In this document: piece by piece, positions 44,271 to 53,572 of the stretch | Layout: every line of letters begins with the position of its first letter | Position numbering within the stretch: the stretch's first letter is position 1 | Assembly (NCBI RefSeq): GCF_022758145.1 | Contig: NZ_JAJVDH010000002.1 | Coordinates: forward strand, 372,001-436,000 | Source of the DNA: Pontibacter vulgaris | GTDB lineage: Bacteria; Bacteroidota; Bacteroidia; Cytophagales; Hymenobacteraceae | Direction: 5' to 3' | Length of the DNA stretch: 64,000 bases | Made by a program: the position numbers and the translations under genes | The notes under the pieces: generated by a model | What the model saw: only the letters and a program-made list of their open reading frames with translations | What the model was told of the DNA's origin: nothing | Database searches by the model: none

Positions 44271-46850
44271 ATGAAACAAACTTTACTGGCTATACTTCTG
44301 CTACTTCCATTCTGGGCTTACAGTCAGCTGCAGGATACTTTCTCTGATGGTAATTATACCCAAAACCCAACCTGGACCGGTGATGCAGGCAGTTTTATAG
44401 TTAATACCGGCAAACAGCTTCAAAGCAATGGCCCTGCTGTTACAGGCACAACTTTATACTTAGCTATACCATCGCAGGCTGTAGTGGGTACCACCTGGGA
44501 GTTTTGGGCAAACCTGAAACTGGCAACCTCTTCCACTAACTACACCGATATTTACCTGATCTCTGATAAGGAAAATCTGAAAGCAACAGACGTAAACGGG
44601 TACTTCGTTCGCATCGGCAACACCGCCGACGAAGTAAGCCTATACCGAAAAGATGCCGGTAAAACAGCTGTTATACTTATAAACGGGCAGGACAAAACTG
44701 TTGCTACCAGTAATAACGTGATGCGTGTGCGGGTAACCCGAAGTATAAACTATGAGTGGGACCTAAGTATAGATGTAACCGGCACTGGCCAAAGCTACAC
44801 CAGTCAGGGCAGAGTAACCGATGCAACGCATAAAAGCTCCGCTTACTTTGGGGTGCTGCTCAAGTATACTTCGGCCAACAGTAAAAATTTCTATTTCGAT
44901 GATTTTAAGATTACCGATACGCAGCCACCTGCACTGGAAGAACTGCAGACTATAACGCCACAGGAACTTATACTTAGGTTTAATGAACCACTGCAACCGC
45001 AACAGGCACAAACCATAGATAACTATACTTTAAACGGAAGTATAAAACCAACTATAGCCGGACTACAAAACCCAACTACAGTGCGGTTGGTATTCAGCCA
45101 GAATTTCCGGAGTGGTAATAACACGCTAAGTATAGCCAACCTGCAGGATCTGTTTGGTAACAGTTTGAGAAGTCAGATAACGCGTAGTTTTTCCTTTATA
45201 CCGCCTGCTGTAACACCCAACTATAATGAGCTGCTGATTACCGAAATTATGGCCGACGAAACACCTGCCGTTAGCCTGCCTGAACAAGAATATTTCGAAC
45301 TCTATAACACAACTGATAAGGTGCTTTCGTTGAGAGGACTCAGGCTGTCAGATGCTACTTCATCCACCACGTTACCGGATATGCAGCTTTTGCCTGGCGA
45401 ATATGCCATGGTTGTTCCCAATACACAGGTGGCTAATTTTACACAGTTTGGTAAGATTATCGGTATCAGCAACTTTCCGGGGCTTAACAACTCAGGTGAG
45501 CTATTGCAACTCCGCAGGCCTGATGGCAAACTTCTTTATGCGGTAAACTATAGCGACAGTTGGTATAAAGATGCTGCCAAACGTGAAGGCGGCTGGAGCC
45601 TGGAGATGATAGACGTAACCAACCCCTGTGCCGGCGCGGAAAACTGGACTGCATCAGTAAATCCCAAAGGCGGTACGCCGGCCCAAGCAAATTCCGTAGC
45701 CGCAACTATACCTGATAACACATCGCCAACTATTCTCGATGCCACAGCTATTTCGCCAACACAGGTACATATCCGCTTTACCGAACGGCTGGATAGCACC
45801 CGGGCAGCAACTATAGCAAACTATAATATCAGCCCAACTTTACCAATTATCAATGCACAGGTGCAAGGGCCGTTATTTACAGAAGTTATACTTACACTTG
45901 CCTCACCGCTGCAGGAGCGGCAGCTTTATACGTTAACCGCCAGTAGTATAACTGACTGTTCCGGAAACCTTAGCCAGACTTTAACCACAACTTTTGCGCT
46001 GCCCTCGGCCCCCGAGCCTGGCGATGTAGTTATTAATGAAATACTGTTTAACCCGCGGCCTAACGGGGTAGACTTTGTGGAACTGGTAAACCGAAGTGCG
46101 AAATATATCGACTTGAAAAACTGGCAACTGGCCAACACCAGCGGCGATACCATCAGCAACATCAAACCGATAACTACAACCAACTATGTGCTGGCGCCCG
46201 GTCAATTTGCAGTGGTAACATCCAACCCCGAAAACATTAAAACAAACTATCCGGCTGCCAACGACAAAGCATTTCTTAAAATGGCCAGTTTGCCCAGCTA
46301 CCCCGACGATGCCGGAACTATAGTTGTGCTGCAGCCGGATGGAAAAGTAGCAGATCGGTTCAGCTATACTTCGGAGATGCATTTTGCTTTACTGGATGAT
46401 GTGAATGGCGTGTCGTTTGAGCGAATCAGGTTGGATGGTGAAAGTATAGCCAGCAACTTCCATTCGGCGGCTACAACTATAAACGCCACGCCGGGCTATA
46501 GAAATTCGCAGGCACAGGATGGGGTAGCAACGGAGCAGGTATTTAAAATAGAACCGCAGGTATTCTCGCCAGATGGCGACGGATTTGAAGACTTTACAAC
46601 TATAAACTATAACACCAGCCAAATGGGGTTTGTAACAAACATTACAATTTTTGATTCTCAGGGCCGTGAAGTAAGGAAATTAATACGAAACGAATTGCTG
46701 GCAACTAATGGCTTTTTCAGTTGGGATGGTTTAAGGCAGGATGGCTCTAAAGCTGCCATTGGTTACTACATTTTCTACATCGAGCTGTTTGGCCTGAATG
46801 GCGAGAAAAGCGTGCATAAAGAGAAAGTTGTTGTGGGAGGGAGGTTGTAA
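44271..46850 (+). CDS. Large secreted surface protein with lamin-tail domains
   Basis: 859 residues with a signal peptide (1-19, ending YSQ). The layout in order: a beta-sandwich N-terminal domain (20-215), an SbsA-type Ig-like domain (about 220-305), a lamin-tail domain (about 325-455), a second SbsA-type domain (about 490-575), a second lamin-tail domain (about 585-720) and a FlgD-like C-terminal domain (about 765-859, GYYIFYIELFGLNGE). It is probably exported by type IX secretion, though the tail is the gliding-type rather than the classical form. It may act in adhesion or nuclease-related binding. Confidence 0.8.
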   Translation: MKQTLLAILLLLPFWAYSQLQDTFSDGNYTQNPTWTGDAGSFIVNTGKQLQSNGPAVTGTTLYLAIPSQAVVGTTWEFWANLKLATSSTNYTDIYLISDKENLKATDVNGYFVRIGNTADEVSLYRKDAGKTAVILINGQDKTVATSNNVMRVRVTRSINYEWDLSIDVTGTGQSYTSQGRVTDATHKSSAYFGVLLKYTSANSKNFYFDDFKITDTQPPALEELQTITPQELILRFNEPLQPQQAQTIDNYTLNGSIKPTIAGLQNPTTVRLVFSQNFRSGNNTLSIANLQDLFGNSLRSQITRSFSFIPPAVTPNYNELLITEIMADETPAVSLPEQEYFELYNTTDKVLSLRGLRLSDATSSTTLPDMQLLPGEYAMVVPNTQVANFTQFGKIIGISNFPGLNNSGELLQLRRPDGKLLYAVNYSDSWYKDAAKREGGWSLEMIDVTNPCAGAENWTASVNPKGGTPAQANSVAATIPDNTSPTILDATAISPTQVHIRFTERLDSTRAATIANYNISPTLPIINAQVQGPLFTEVILTLASPLQERQLYTLTASSITDCSGNLSQTLTTTFALPSAPEPGDVVINEILFNPRPNGVDFVELVNRSAKYIDLKNWQLANTSGDTISNIKPITTTNYVLAPGQFAVVTSNPENIKTNYPAANDKAFLKMASLPSYPDDAGTIVVLQPDGKVADRFSYTSEMHFALLDDVNGVSFERIRLDGESIASNFHSAATTINATPGYRNSQAQDGVATEQVFKIEPQVFSPDGDGFEDFTTINYNTSQMGFVTNITIFDSQGREVRKLIRNELLATNGFFSWDGLRQDGSKAAIGYYIFYIELFGLNGEKSVHKEKVVVGGRL

Positions 46851-46960
46851 CATTTGCACCTTGAGAAATGCTAATTAATTTAGAACGTAAGCCAAAAATG
46901 TTAGCAACTTGCGTTATCAACATGAGTTTTCCACATTTTGGTGGATAAAGTGTGTAAAAT

Positions 46961-46992
46961 AAAAACGGCCGCTTATACAAGAGGCCGTTTTT
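46961..46992. terminator. Bidirectional terminator between LTD and TIG genes
   Basis: A 10-bp perfect stem (AAAAACGGCC 46961-46970 with GGCCGTTTTT 46983-46992) between two convergent genes. Confidence 0.85.
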
Positions 46993-47014
46993 AAAATAGA
47001 AATGTTATCTGGTG

Positions 47015-48706
47015 TTAATTTGTAACTACAAAGTTATCCGGGCTGATAAGGGTCTGGCCGTTGTGGATCACATGTATCTTCATGGAACCAGTGATGTTAG
47101 AAGGTACTACTGCCTGTATGGTATATTCTGTAACACTTAATACAGTGGTAGAAACGGTTCCGAATTTCACAGCTGTCCAGGACTTGCTAGGCGTAAACCC
47201 GGAGGTAGTAATTGTTACCACGGAACCTGGTACGCCAGAGGCCGGTGAAAAAGAGGTGATAGATGGAGCCAGAACTGTAAACTCATCTTGTGCCTCCACC
47301 AACTGATTACCATGCTTTACAGCTATTTTGACCTTACCTGCCTCAAGGCCTGACGGAACGTTAACCCGAAGCGAGGATGCTGTTACGCTATGAGCGTTTA
47401 TAGCTACTGATCCAAAATAAACGGTATAGTACTGATTCGGCAAGAATCTGCCATTGATTACTACCTCTTTGCCAATGCCACCCGAAGTAGGCGAGAACCC
47501 GGTAATTACAGGAGAGAGAACCTTGTACTGCTCGGGTGCATTTACTGTATGGGGCCCTGCTGTAACCCGTACATCATAACTGCCAGCAGGCAGGTCATAC
47601 GGTACCGTAACAGTAAGTTGCCCTGTCGATACCACCGAAACATTAGCAGGCACCTCGCCAAGCTTTACAGTTATATTGCTGTTATAGTAATAAGAACTGT
47701 TAAGCGGAAAGTTGCCAAAAACAGAGAAGGAACTTCCTGTTAAGCCAGTCGCAGGTGATATAGATGAAACCGTATGCGGAGTTACAACAAATTCACCGGG
47801 CAAAATAGTGGTCACGCCATCAATTAACACTGATATGGATACTTTATCGCTGGCTAAAGTATAAGGCACCTGAACCTGGATGCCAGTGGGGCTATAGCTG
47901 GTAACAGAAACCTCCGTCTGGTTCATAAACACCCTGGCAACGCTGTAGTAGTAATAAGAAGAGGGCAGATTTTCTCCGGTAATTGTAACCACAGTGCCGA
48001 TTTGTCCGGTTTTAGGTGCAAAATCCTTAACTGTTGAGATTACCTTAAAATTAGATGAAACTGTATATTCCTGGCCTGCCATCAAGAGCTTAACCGGTAC
48101 CTGGTTGTAACTGTAATAGCTGTTTATATTAATGCCGGTTGGTACCTCTGCTATAACTTTAGAAGGCGAAACCTCTATTATTTTGGCCGAAGTGCTGCCA
48201 AAACGAACCTCCACCTCTTCCTTGTTATTGGTAAAGAAGTTCCCGGAAATAGTTACTCTATCACCCGCTTTGCCACTGCTGGGCGATATACCCTGCACGT
48301 TAGGCGATGGCATTACCACAGTGGAAATCTGGCCAAATACTGTTCCTTTTTCATTAGTCAGGTAAGCTCTGGCGTAAAGGGTTCGATCATAGTAGTATCC
48401 AGACAAGTTTAAGCCTGTTATATTATGCGTGTATTCACCTGTCTGTGCATCTTTTCCCAAAGAAGCTTTCGTTCCTCTGGTTTCACTCAAGTCAGCGTTA
48501 AAGCCATATACAAACCCATAATCAAGAACCTTAAAATCACCTTTATTAAGGATGAGACCCTTTAGTTTCACACTTGTTGGTGATAGTGCTGTTATTTCTG
48601 CTGTCTGTACTTCTGGGTGCGATACCTCGTCTTCCTTGCAGGCCTGTAGTAATAAGACGAAGAACAAGGCAAACAGGAAGGGATGTATTAGTTGGTGTAA
48701 ACGCAT
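47015..48706 (-). CDS. Lipoprotein with five IPT/TIG domains
   Basis: 563 residues from the ATG at 48706, which leaves a 19-bp gap to the upstream gene. A lipobox LLLQAC puts the Cys at 23. After a fibronectin-like domain (about 30-135), five IPT/TIG Ig-like domains follow; each opens with a form of ISPxSGxxGxxVTIxG (for example FSPTSGGIGKEVVING). Such proteins bind polysaccharides or other surface partners. It follows a barrel protein gene in the same direction. Confidence 0.85.
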   Translation of the reverse strand: MRLHQLIHPFLFALFFVLLLQACKEDEVSHPEVQTAEITALSPTSVKLKGLILNKGDFKVLDYGFVYGFNADLSETRGTKASLGKDAQTGEYTHNITGLNLSGYYYDRTLYARAYLTNEKGTVFGQISTVVMPSPNVQGISPSSGKAGDRVTISGNFFTNNKEEVEVRFGSTSAKIIEVSPSKVIAEVPTGININSYYSYNQVPVKLLMAGQEYTVSSNFKVISTVKDFAPKTGQIGTVVTITGENLPSSYYYYSVARVFMNQTEVSVTSYSPTGIQVQVPYTLASDKVSISVLIDGVTTILPGEFVVTPHTVSSISPATGLTGSSFSVFGNFPLNSSYYYNSNITVKLGEVPANVSVVSTGQLTVTVPYDLPAGSYDVRVTAGPHTVNAPEQYKVLSPVITGFSPTSGGIGKEVVINGRFLPNQYYTVYFGSVAINAHSVTASSLRVNVPSGLEAGKVKIAVKHGNQLVEAQDEFTVLAPSITSFSPASGVPGSVVTITTSGFTPSKSWTAVKFGTVSTTVLSVTEYTIQAVVPSNITGSMKIHVIHNGQTLISPDNFVVTN

Positions 48707-48725
48707 AGCCTTATTTGTCTGGTTC

Positions 48726-49490
48726 TTAGAATACATACCCTATTCTTACTCCATTCATCAGGCTTGGGCCAAACGAAAAAGAAGTGTTGGTAACATCAGC
48801 AGTATTAGAAGGGGAGCTGTTAGAGTCGCTCTGCTTTACCTCTATGTCATCCAGCGATTTTTTACTGAAGCCAAAGTTTACCTCATAGCCAAAGAACAGG
48901 TTTTTGGCCATATAAAAGTCAAAACCGGTTACCAGGTTCAGGCCATAGCGAGAGTATCCCTGCTGTGTGTAAGTATAGTATGTCTGTGGTGGATACCCGT
49001 TGGAGTAGCTGTTCTCGCGCCATGCACCTGTAATAGTAGTAGTAGAGTTGCCGGAAGTGATTTCCTGCTCTGATGTCTTCTTTTCTAAAATAAGATCAGC
49101 TCCTGCATAAGGAGATAGCCTTCTGGTACCTTTAAAATGCTTTTCAATACCAAGGTTCACTCCGATAGTAGTGCTGTTGCGTTCATCTTTGCTGTTGTAA
49201 GAGTTCGTGCCGTAAGGGTTAGAGCTCTCAAAGAGTCTGCTCTCTCTGTTACCGTTAAAGCCCAGGCGAAAAGCCATGTCAGACTTAAGGAAGTAACGGA
49301 ACTTCAGCTGGTTGAGAGAGTTGTTCAGGCTGATGGTGCCGTTAAACGGGTTTACATTAAGCTCTGTGGCTATCTGCTTTGCCTGTGGTTTTAACGATGA
49401 TACAAAAACGCTGTCTGCCTGTGAAGTTTGTCCATAAGAAGTAATGGCGGCTAGTGTGCAAGCTGAGAGTGCGAGTAAAAATGTTTTCAT
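48726..49490 (-). CDS. Outer-membrane beta-barrel protein
   Basis: 254 residues with a signal peptide (1-20, ending SYGQ). The body alternates amphipathic strands, with long Ser/Asn-rich loops (SGNSTTTITGAW) and a final strand SLMNGVRIGYVF typical of eight- to ten-strand barrels. It comes 19 bp before the TIG lipoprotein, so the pair likely works together. Its role is unknown. Confidence 0.75.
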   Translation of the reverse strand: MKTFLLALSACTLAAITSYGQTSQADSVFVSSLKPQAKQIATELNVNPFNGTISLNNSLNQLKFRYFLKSDMAFRLGFNGNRESRLFESSNPYGTNSYNSKDERNSTTIGVNLGIEKHFKGTRRLSPYAGADLILEKKTSEQEITSGNSTTTITGAWRENSYSNGYPPQTYYTYTQQGYSRYGLNLVTGFDFYMAKNLFFGYEVNFGFSKKSLDDIEVKQSDSNSSPSNTADVTNTSFSFGPSLMNGVRIGYVF

Positions 49491-49937
49491 TAAAATAGAT
49501 TAAGAATGGATGCGCGAATATAGAAGCTTAAAGTATAACATGCGATAAACGATAGAAAATTTTGTACAATTTTAAAGTTAAAGCGGGGCTGCTTAAACAA
49601 GGGTTAAAGTTGGCAGATTTAAATATGGCTGGCTTTGAAGGGTAGAGCAACAGCTTCGGTGTAACGATTAGTATTTAGGGTAAACAAGCGCAGCAGCAAG
49701 TATAAATCGAAAATATCTTTACCAAAATGTTCTAAAAATGCGCTCCTGAGCAACAGCCTACCCCGCCGAAGAGCTCCCGGATAGGCTGTTTTAACACAGC
49801 ATGTCTGTACTTTTTATACTTCGGGTTTTTGAGATGAACTAATTCATGCGCTTAGCACCTTTAAATCAGTGCAAAACCTTAACTTGTGCCACTTTTATCA
49901 AAACTAGAATTCAGACTATAAAATAGCTTATACTTCG
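49491..49937. other. Divergent intergenic region with an orphan hairpin
   Basis: 447 bp without a gene, with four AAGTATA heptamers. A hairpin with a T-tail (49752-49794) stands between two outward-facing genes, so no known gene uses it. Confidence 0.55.
49752..49794 (+). terminator. Orphan terminator-like hairpin
   Basis: AACAGCCTA (49752-49760) pairs with TAGGCTGTT (49782-49790), with an inner CCG/CGG pairing and a TTTT tail. As neither flanking gene points at it, it may end a short untranslated RNA. Confidence 0.45.
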
Positions 49938-50759
49938 GTGGAAGAAATTATTTACCTGTGCCTGTTTGCTTTTTTGGCAGGCTTTATTGATTCGGTTGTA
50001 GGAGGGGGAGGCCTTATTCAGTTGCCGGCGTTATTGGTGTTTTTGCCGGGTGTGCCGTTGCCGGTAGCTTTTGGCACTGGTAAATTTGCAGGCATTGCGG
50101 GTACCACGGCTGCTATGGTAAAGTATGTGCGCACGGTTAAGATCAACTACCTGGCTATACTTCCGGCGGCATTAGCAGCTTTTATCTGCTCGTTTCTGGG
50201 AGCCCGCGCCCTGAGCCACCTTGATGTGAGTCTGCTGAAGCCGCTGATTCTGATCCTGCTCATACTTGTTGCGATCTATACTTTTATCCGGAAAGATTTT
50301 GGCTCATTACATGCCCCTAAGCTTACCGATGCCAAGGAGAAATTATATGGACTTCTGATTGGCGCTGCCATTGGTTTTTACGATGGCTTTTTTGGTCCCG
50401 GCACCGGCAGCTTCCTGATCTTTATCTTTATCGGTATTTTCGGGTTTAACTTTCTGGCGGCTTCGGCGGCGGCTAAAGTAGTGAATGTAGCAACCAACCT
50501 GTCGGCGCTTTTATACTTCGGCTACAAAGGGTTTATACTTTACGAAGTGGCTATACCGATGGCAATCTGCAGTATTATCGGGTCGCAGTTGGGTACGCGT
50601 ACAGCCCTAAAGCGAGGAGTTGGCTTTGTGCGTGTGCTGTTCTTGGTGGTGGTTACCGGCATCATTTTTAAATTTGCTTACGACACGTTTGGTACGGGCG
50701 GGCAGGAGTTTGTAAAGCTTGGTGTTGCGCTGCAGGAGTTAGTAGGTTTAAAAGGATAA
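49938..50759 (+). CDS. TSUP/TauE-SafE family membrane transporter
   Basis: 273 residues with a GTG start (MEEIIYLCLFAFLAG). Two half repeats each carry the TSUP signature (SVVGGGGLIQLPALLVF and YDGFFGPGTGSFLIF). The family exports sulfite, sulfonates or related organic anions across the inner membrane; the substrate is not known here. It ends 18 bp before the convergent TolC-type gene. Confidence 0.85.
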   Translation: MEEIIYLCLFAFLAGFIDSVVGGGGLIQLPALLVFLPGVPLPVAFGTGKFAGIAGTTAAMVKYVRTVKINYLAILPAALAAFICSFLGARALSHLDVSLLKPLILILLILVAIYTFIRKDFGSLHAPKLTDAKEKLYGLLIGAAIGFYDGFFGPGTGSFLIFIFIGIFGFNFLAASAAAKVVNVATNLSALLYFGYKGFILYEVAIPMAICSIIGSQLGTRTALKRGVGFVRVLFLVVVTGIIFKFAYDTFGTGGQEFVKLGVALQELVGLKG

Positions 50760-50777
50760 ACGGTTACAAGTATAAAA

Positions 50778-52208
50778 TTACTTCGCCTCCATACTTCCTG
50801 CCGACCAGTATAGAAAGGTGCGGGCTTTGGCATACTTCGCCTGTAAGTTGTATAGTTTAACCTGCGCCTCCAGCAGTTTCAGTTCGCGTGAGTTTACCAG
50901 GAACAAAGAGCTTTCACCGTTTTCGAAGCGGGTAACTTCGCCATTGCGGAGGATATTGGCATTCTCCACCATTTGCTGCTGCAGGCGTATCTGCTCTTCC
51001 AGGGCCAGCCACTCGTTGTATGCAGCCAGCAGGTTATTCTCTATTTCTCTTGAGGCTTGTATCTGCTCCAGGGCATTGGTTTGCTGTTTAGCTTTTGTCA
51101 GCTGTAGTTTGCCCCGTTCCTGCCGCAGAAAAAGCGGAAGGCTAAAGCTAAGGCCCAGCTTATAGTTTTCGCCCATAAACCGGTTGTCCCACATTTCGGG
51201 TCTCATGTAAAAATCGCTTTGCAGCAGGTTATACTCTGCATTCAGTTTAGGTTTCAGCTTATCGGCGGCAAAGCGTTGTTCTATTTGCAGCTGCTCGCCT
51301 TTCAGGGTTAGTTTGCGCAGGTCGGGGTGGTTGGTTCTGGCTGTTTCCAGTAACTGTTTCAGGTCTGCTGCGGATAGGGTTGCCACTTCGCTGCCGACTA
51401 TGGCGGGTATGGTGTTTTCCTGCAGCTCAAGCGGTGTTTCGTTTTCGGCCCACAGGTGCGTGGCAACCATCAGGCGGGCGTTGTTATAACCTAAAAGAGC
51501 CTCCTGCAGCAGTACCTGCCGGGTTTGTACTTCCGTAAGGGCCTCTACAGTATCGATAGCAGCCAGATCACCTTCCTGCGCACGCGCCTTTACTGCCTTC
51601 AGCCTGAAATCAGCCAGCCCTACCGACTCTTGGTAAAGCTGAGCCTGCTGGTAATAAAAAAGCCAGTCCCAGTAATCTTTGGTAGCCTGCAACAGCAGTT
51701 TGTTGATGAGTTTTACACGTTCTGCTTCAGCAATATCCTGCATCAAACGGGCCTGCCGTATAGTAGCGCGGCGTTCATCTATAAATAAACCCTGACCCAG
51801 CGGTACTGATATACCTACCGAGCTTAGCCCATCAGAAGGAGTGGTGTTTTCCGGGTTCAGGTACTGGCCCTGGTTCTTCTCAAAGCCTGCTTTCAGCTCA
51901 GGTCCGAACCAGAGAGGCACGTATAGGGTGTTGTTCCAGAGGTTATAGTATTCTTTGCCGCCAAACTCCTTTCGGTATACTTTGCTGGCGATAACTGGGT
52001 CTAGAGTGCCGCGGGCAATGCGCAGCTCCTGCCGGGCCTGCTCCGAAAGCAAGGCTGCCTGTGCCGCTACCGGGTGGTGCTGCAGAATAATCTGATGAAA
52101 CTCCTGCAACGTGAGCACCTTCTGTTGCTGTGCCTGCCCATACGTTAATGCAGGTATAAAGAGCAGAAGCAACAGGGCAATATCTTTGATATAGTTGATC
52201 TTATACAT
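50778..52208 (-). CDS. TolC-type outer-membrane channel
   Basis: 476 residues with a signal peptide (about 1-25, ending TYGQ). The TolC/OEP pattern shows long helical hairpins, with two related halves (about 40-255 and 290-470). It is the outer-membrane duct of the export operon 50778-55998 and follows the HlyD gene by 8 bp. Confidence 0.88.
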   Translation of the reverse strand: MYKINYIKDIALLLLLFIPALTYGQAQQQKVLTLQEFHQIILQHHPVAAQAALLSEQARQELRIARGTLDPVIASKVYRKEFGGKEYYNLWNNTLYVPLWFGPELKAGFEKNQGQYLNPENTTPSDGLSSVGISVPLGQGLFIDERRATIRQARLMQDIAEAERVKLINKLLLQATKDYWDWLFYYQQAQLYQESVGLADFRLKAVKARAQEGDLAAIDTVEALTEVQTRQVLLQEALLGYNNARLMVATHLWAENETPLELQENTIPAIVGSEVATLSAADLKQLLETARTNHPDLRKLTLKGEQLQIEQRFAADKLKPKLNAEYNLLQSDFYMRPEMWDNRFMGENYKLGLSFSLPLFLRQERGKLQLTKAKQQTNALEQIQASREIENNLLAAYNEWLALEEQIRLQQQMVENANILRNGEVTRFENGESSLFLVNSRELKLLEAQVKLYNLQAKYAKARTFLYWSAGSMEAK

Positions 52209-52216
52209 GCTCCTGG

Positions 52217-53569
52217 TTACTTCTTTTCAGAGGGTTTTGCGGTGTCCTTTGATTCTGTTGTGGAAGTATAATCTGGCGGGAAGTTGTTGAGCTGGCGCCA
52301 TAGTTCGTACCAGACAGGTACCGTTTTCAGCATAGCCCAACCATATACACCGGAGCCCACACGTAGCTGATCAGGCCATGGCTCTTCTTCCGGGTCTGGC
52401 ACTACCAGCATACGGTACCTTCCGTTTGTTCCGGTATTGTCTATTATGGCTACCTTGCCACCAAAAGTGCCGAAACTTGCGCCAGGCCAACCAGAAAAAA
52501 CAATGGTAGGCCAGCCTTCAAATTGTAGACGCACTTCATCTCCAGGTTTTATCAGTGGCAGGTCAAGCGCGTTAACATAAAGCTCAGCGGCCAGTTGCGG
52601 GTTGCGGGGCATAATGGTGGCAAGGGGTTCGCCTTCTTTTATAGTTTCGCCTATACCTGCTTTCAACGTCTGTACTACATAGCCATCCTGCGGGGCCACT
52701 ATCTGGTAATACTGGCTCCGGATCTCCGTGCTGCTGTACTCATTCTGCAACTTGGCAACATCGGCCTGGGCAGTATAAATGTAGGAACGGGTAGCGCTGA
52801 GCTCGGCCTCTGCCTTGGCAATTTTGTCTCCATACTCCGCCTGCAGCGAGTTCAGTTCGGTGCGGGCGTTCTGCAGCTCGGCACGGGAGGCGTTATACTT
52901 GTTTTCCAGCGAAAGTAGTTTTGCCTGAGCCTCCTGTAGTTTAAGGCGGCGCTGCTCCAGCTCCGTCAGCGACTTAAGCCCCTGCTTGTACAGGTTTTCC
53001 TGGCGCCCGAACTGCGATTGGGCAATAGCCAGCTCAGTGCGCTGTGCCACTACATCCATACTATCGCTCTGCAGTTTCAGGCGGGTCTGGATCACTTTGT
53101 TTCGTCCTTTCTGCAAACTGAACACAAGGCCCTCACGTAAGGCTTTTATCTGCTCCTGCATGGCCTGTTCTTTGGCTCTGTTGGCTTCTACGGCATCCTG
53201 TTTGGCATCTACCTGCTCGCCCAGGCGCGCAAGCAGGTTTGGGTCCATGTACTTTTCTTTTATTTCAGACAGGCTGGCAATGGTATCGCCTTTCTTTACA
53301 AAAGCGCCTTCCAATACGTGCCATTGCTCAATACGGCCAGCTATAGTTGCCTCCACGGTTTGTGGTCTGTCCTGCGGGCGAAGGGCAGTAAGAGTACCTT
53401 GCGAGCGGATGTTCTGTGTCCAGGGCAGGAAGAGTGACAGTATCAGGCCCAGGAAGATACCACCAATCCAATAGCTTAGCGTGCGGCCCAGGTGCGGGGT
53501 CTGCACCTCTGACATCACCTCGAGCTGTTGCTTTTCTGTATCGTCAAATACTTTTAGTTCGGGTGCCAT
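52217..53569 (-). CDS. HlyD-family membrane-fusion protein
   Basis: 450 residues. One membrane span at about 32-52 is followed by a lipoyl-like domain with a long coiled coil (about 110-285) and a beta-barrel end. It links the inner-membrane ABC subunit to the TolC channel. It begins 3 bp after the ABC gene stop. The C-terminal tail is Ser/Thr/Lys-rich. Confidence 0.9.
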   Translation of the reverse strand: MAPELKVFDDTEKQQLEVMSEVQTPHLGRTLSYWIGGIFLGLILSLFLPWTQNIRSQGTLTALRPQDRPQTVEATIAGRIEQWHVLEGAFVKKGDTIASLSEIKEKYMDPNLLARLGEQVDAKQDAVEANRAKEQAMQEQIKALREGLVFSLQKGRNKVIQTRLKLQSDSMDVVAQRTELAIAQSQFGRQENLYKQGLKSLTELEQRRLKLQEAQAKLLSLENKYNASRAELQNARTELNSLQAEYGDKIAKAEAELSATRSYIYTAQADVAKLQNEYSSTEIRSQYYQIVAPQDGYVVQTLKAGIGETIKEGEPLATIMPRNPQLAAELYVNALDLPLIKPGDEVRLQFEGWPTIVFSGWPGASFGTFGGKVAIIDNTGTNGRYRMLVVPDPEEEPWPDQLRVGSGVYGWAMLKTVPVWYELWRQLNNFPPDYTSTTESKDTAKPSEKK

Positions 53570-53572
53570 ACG

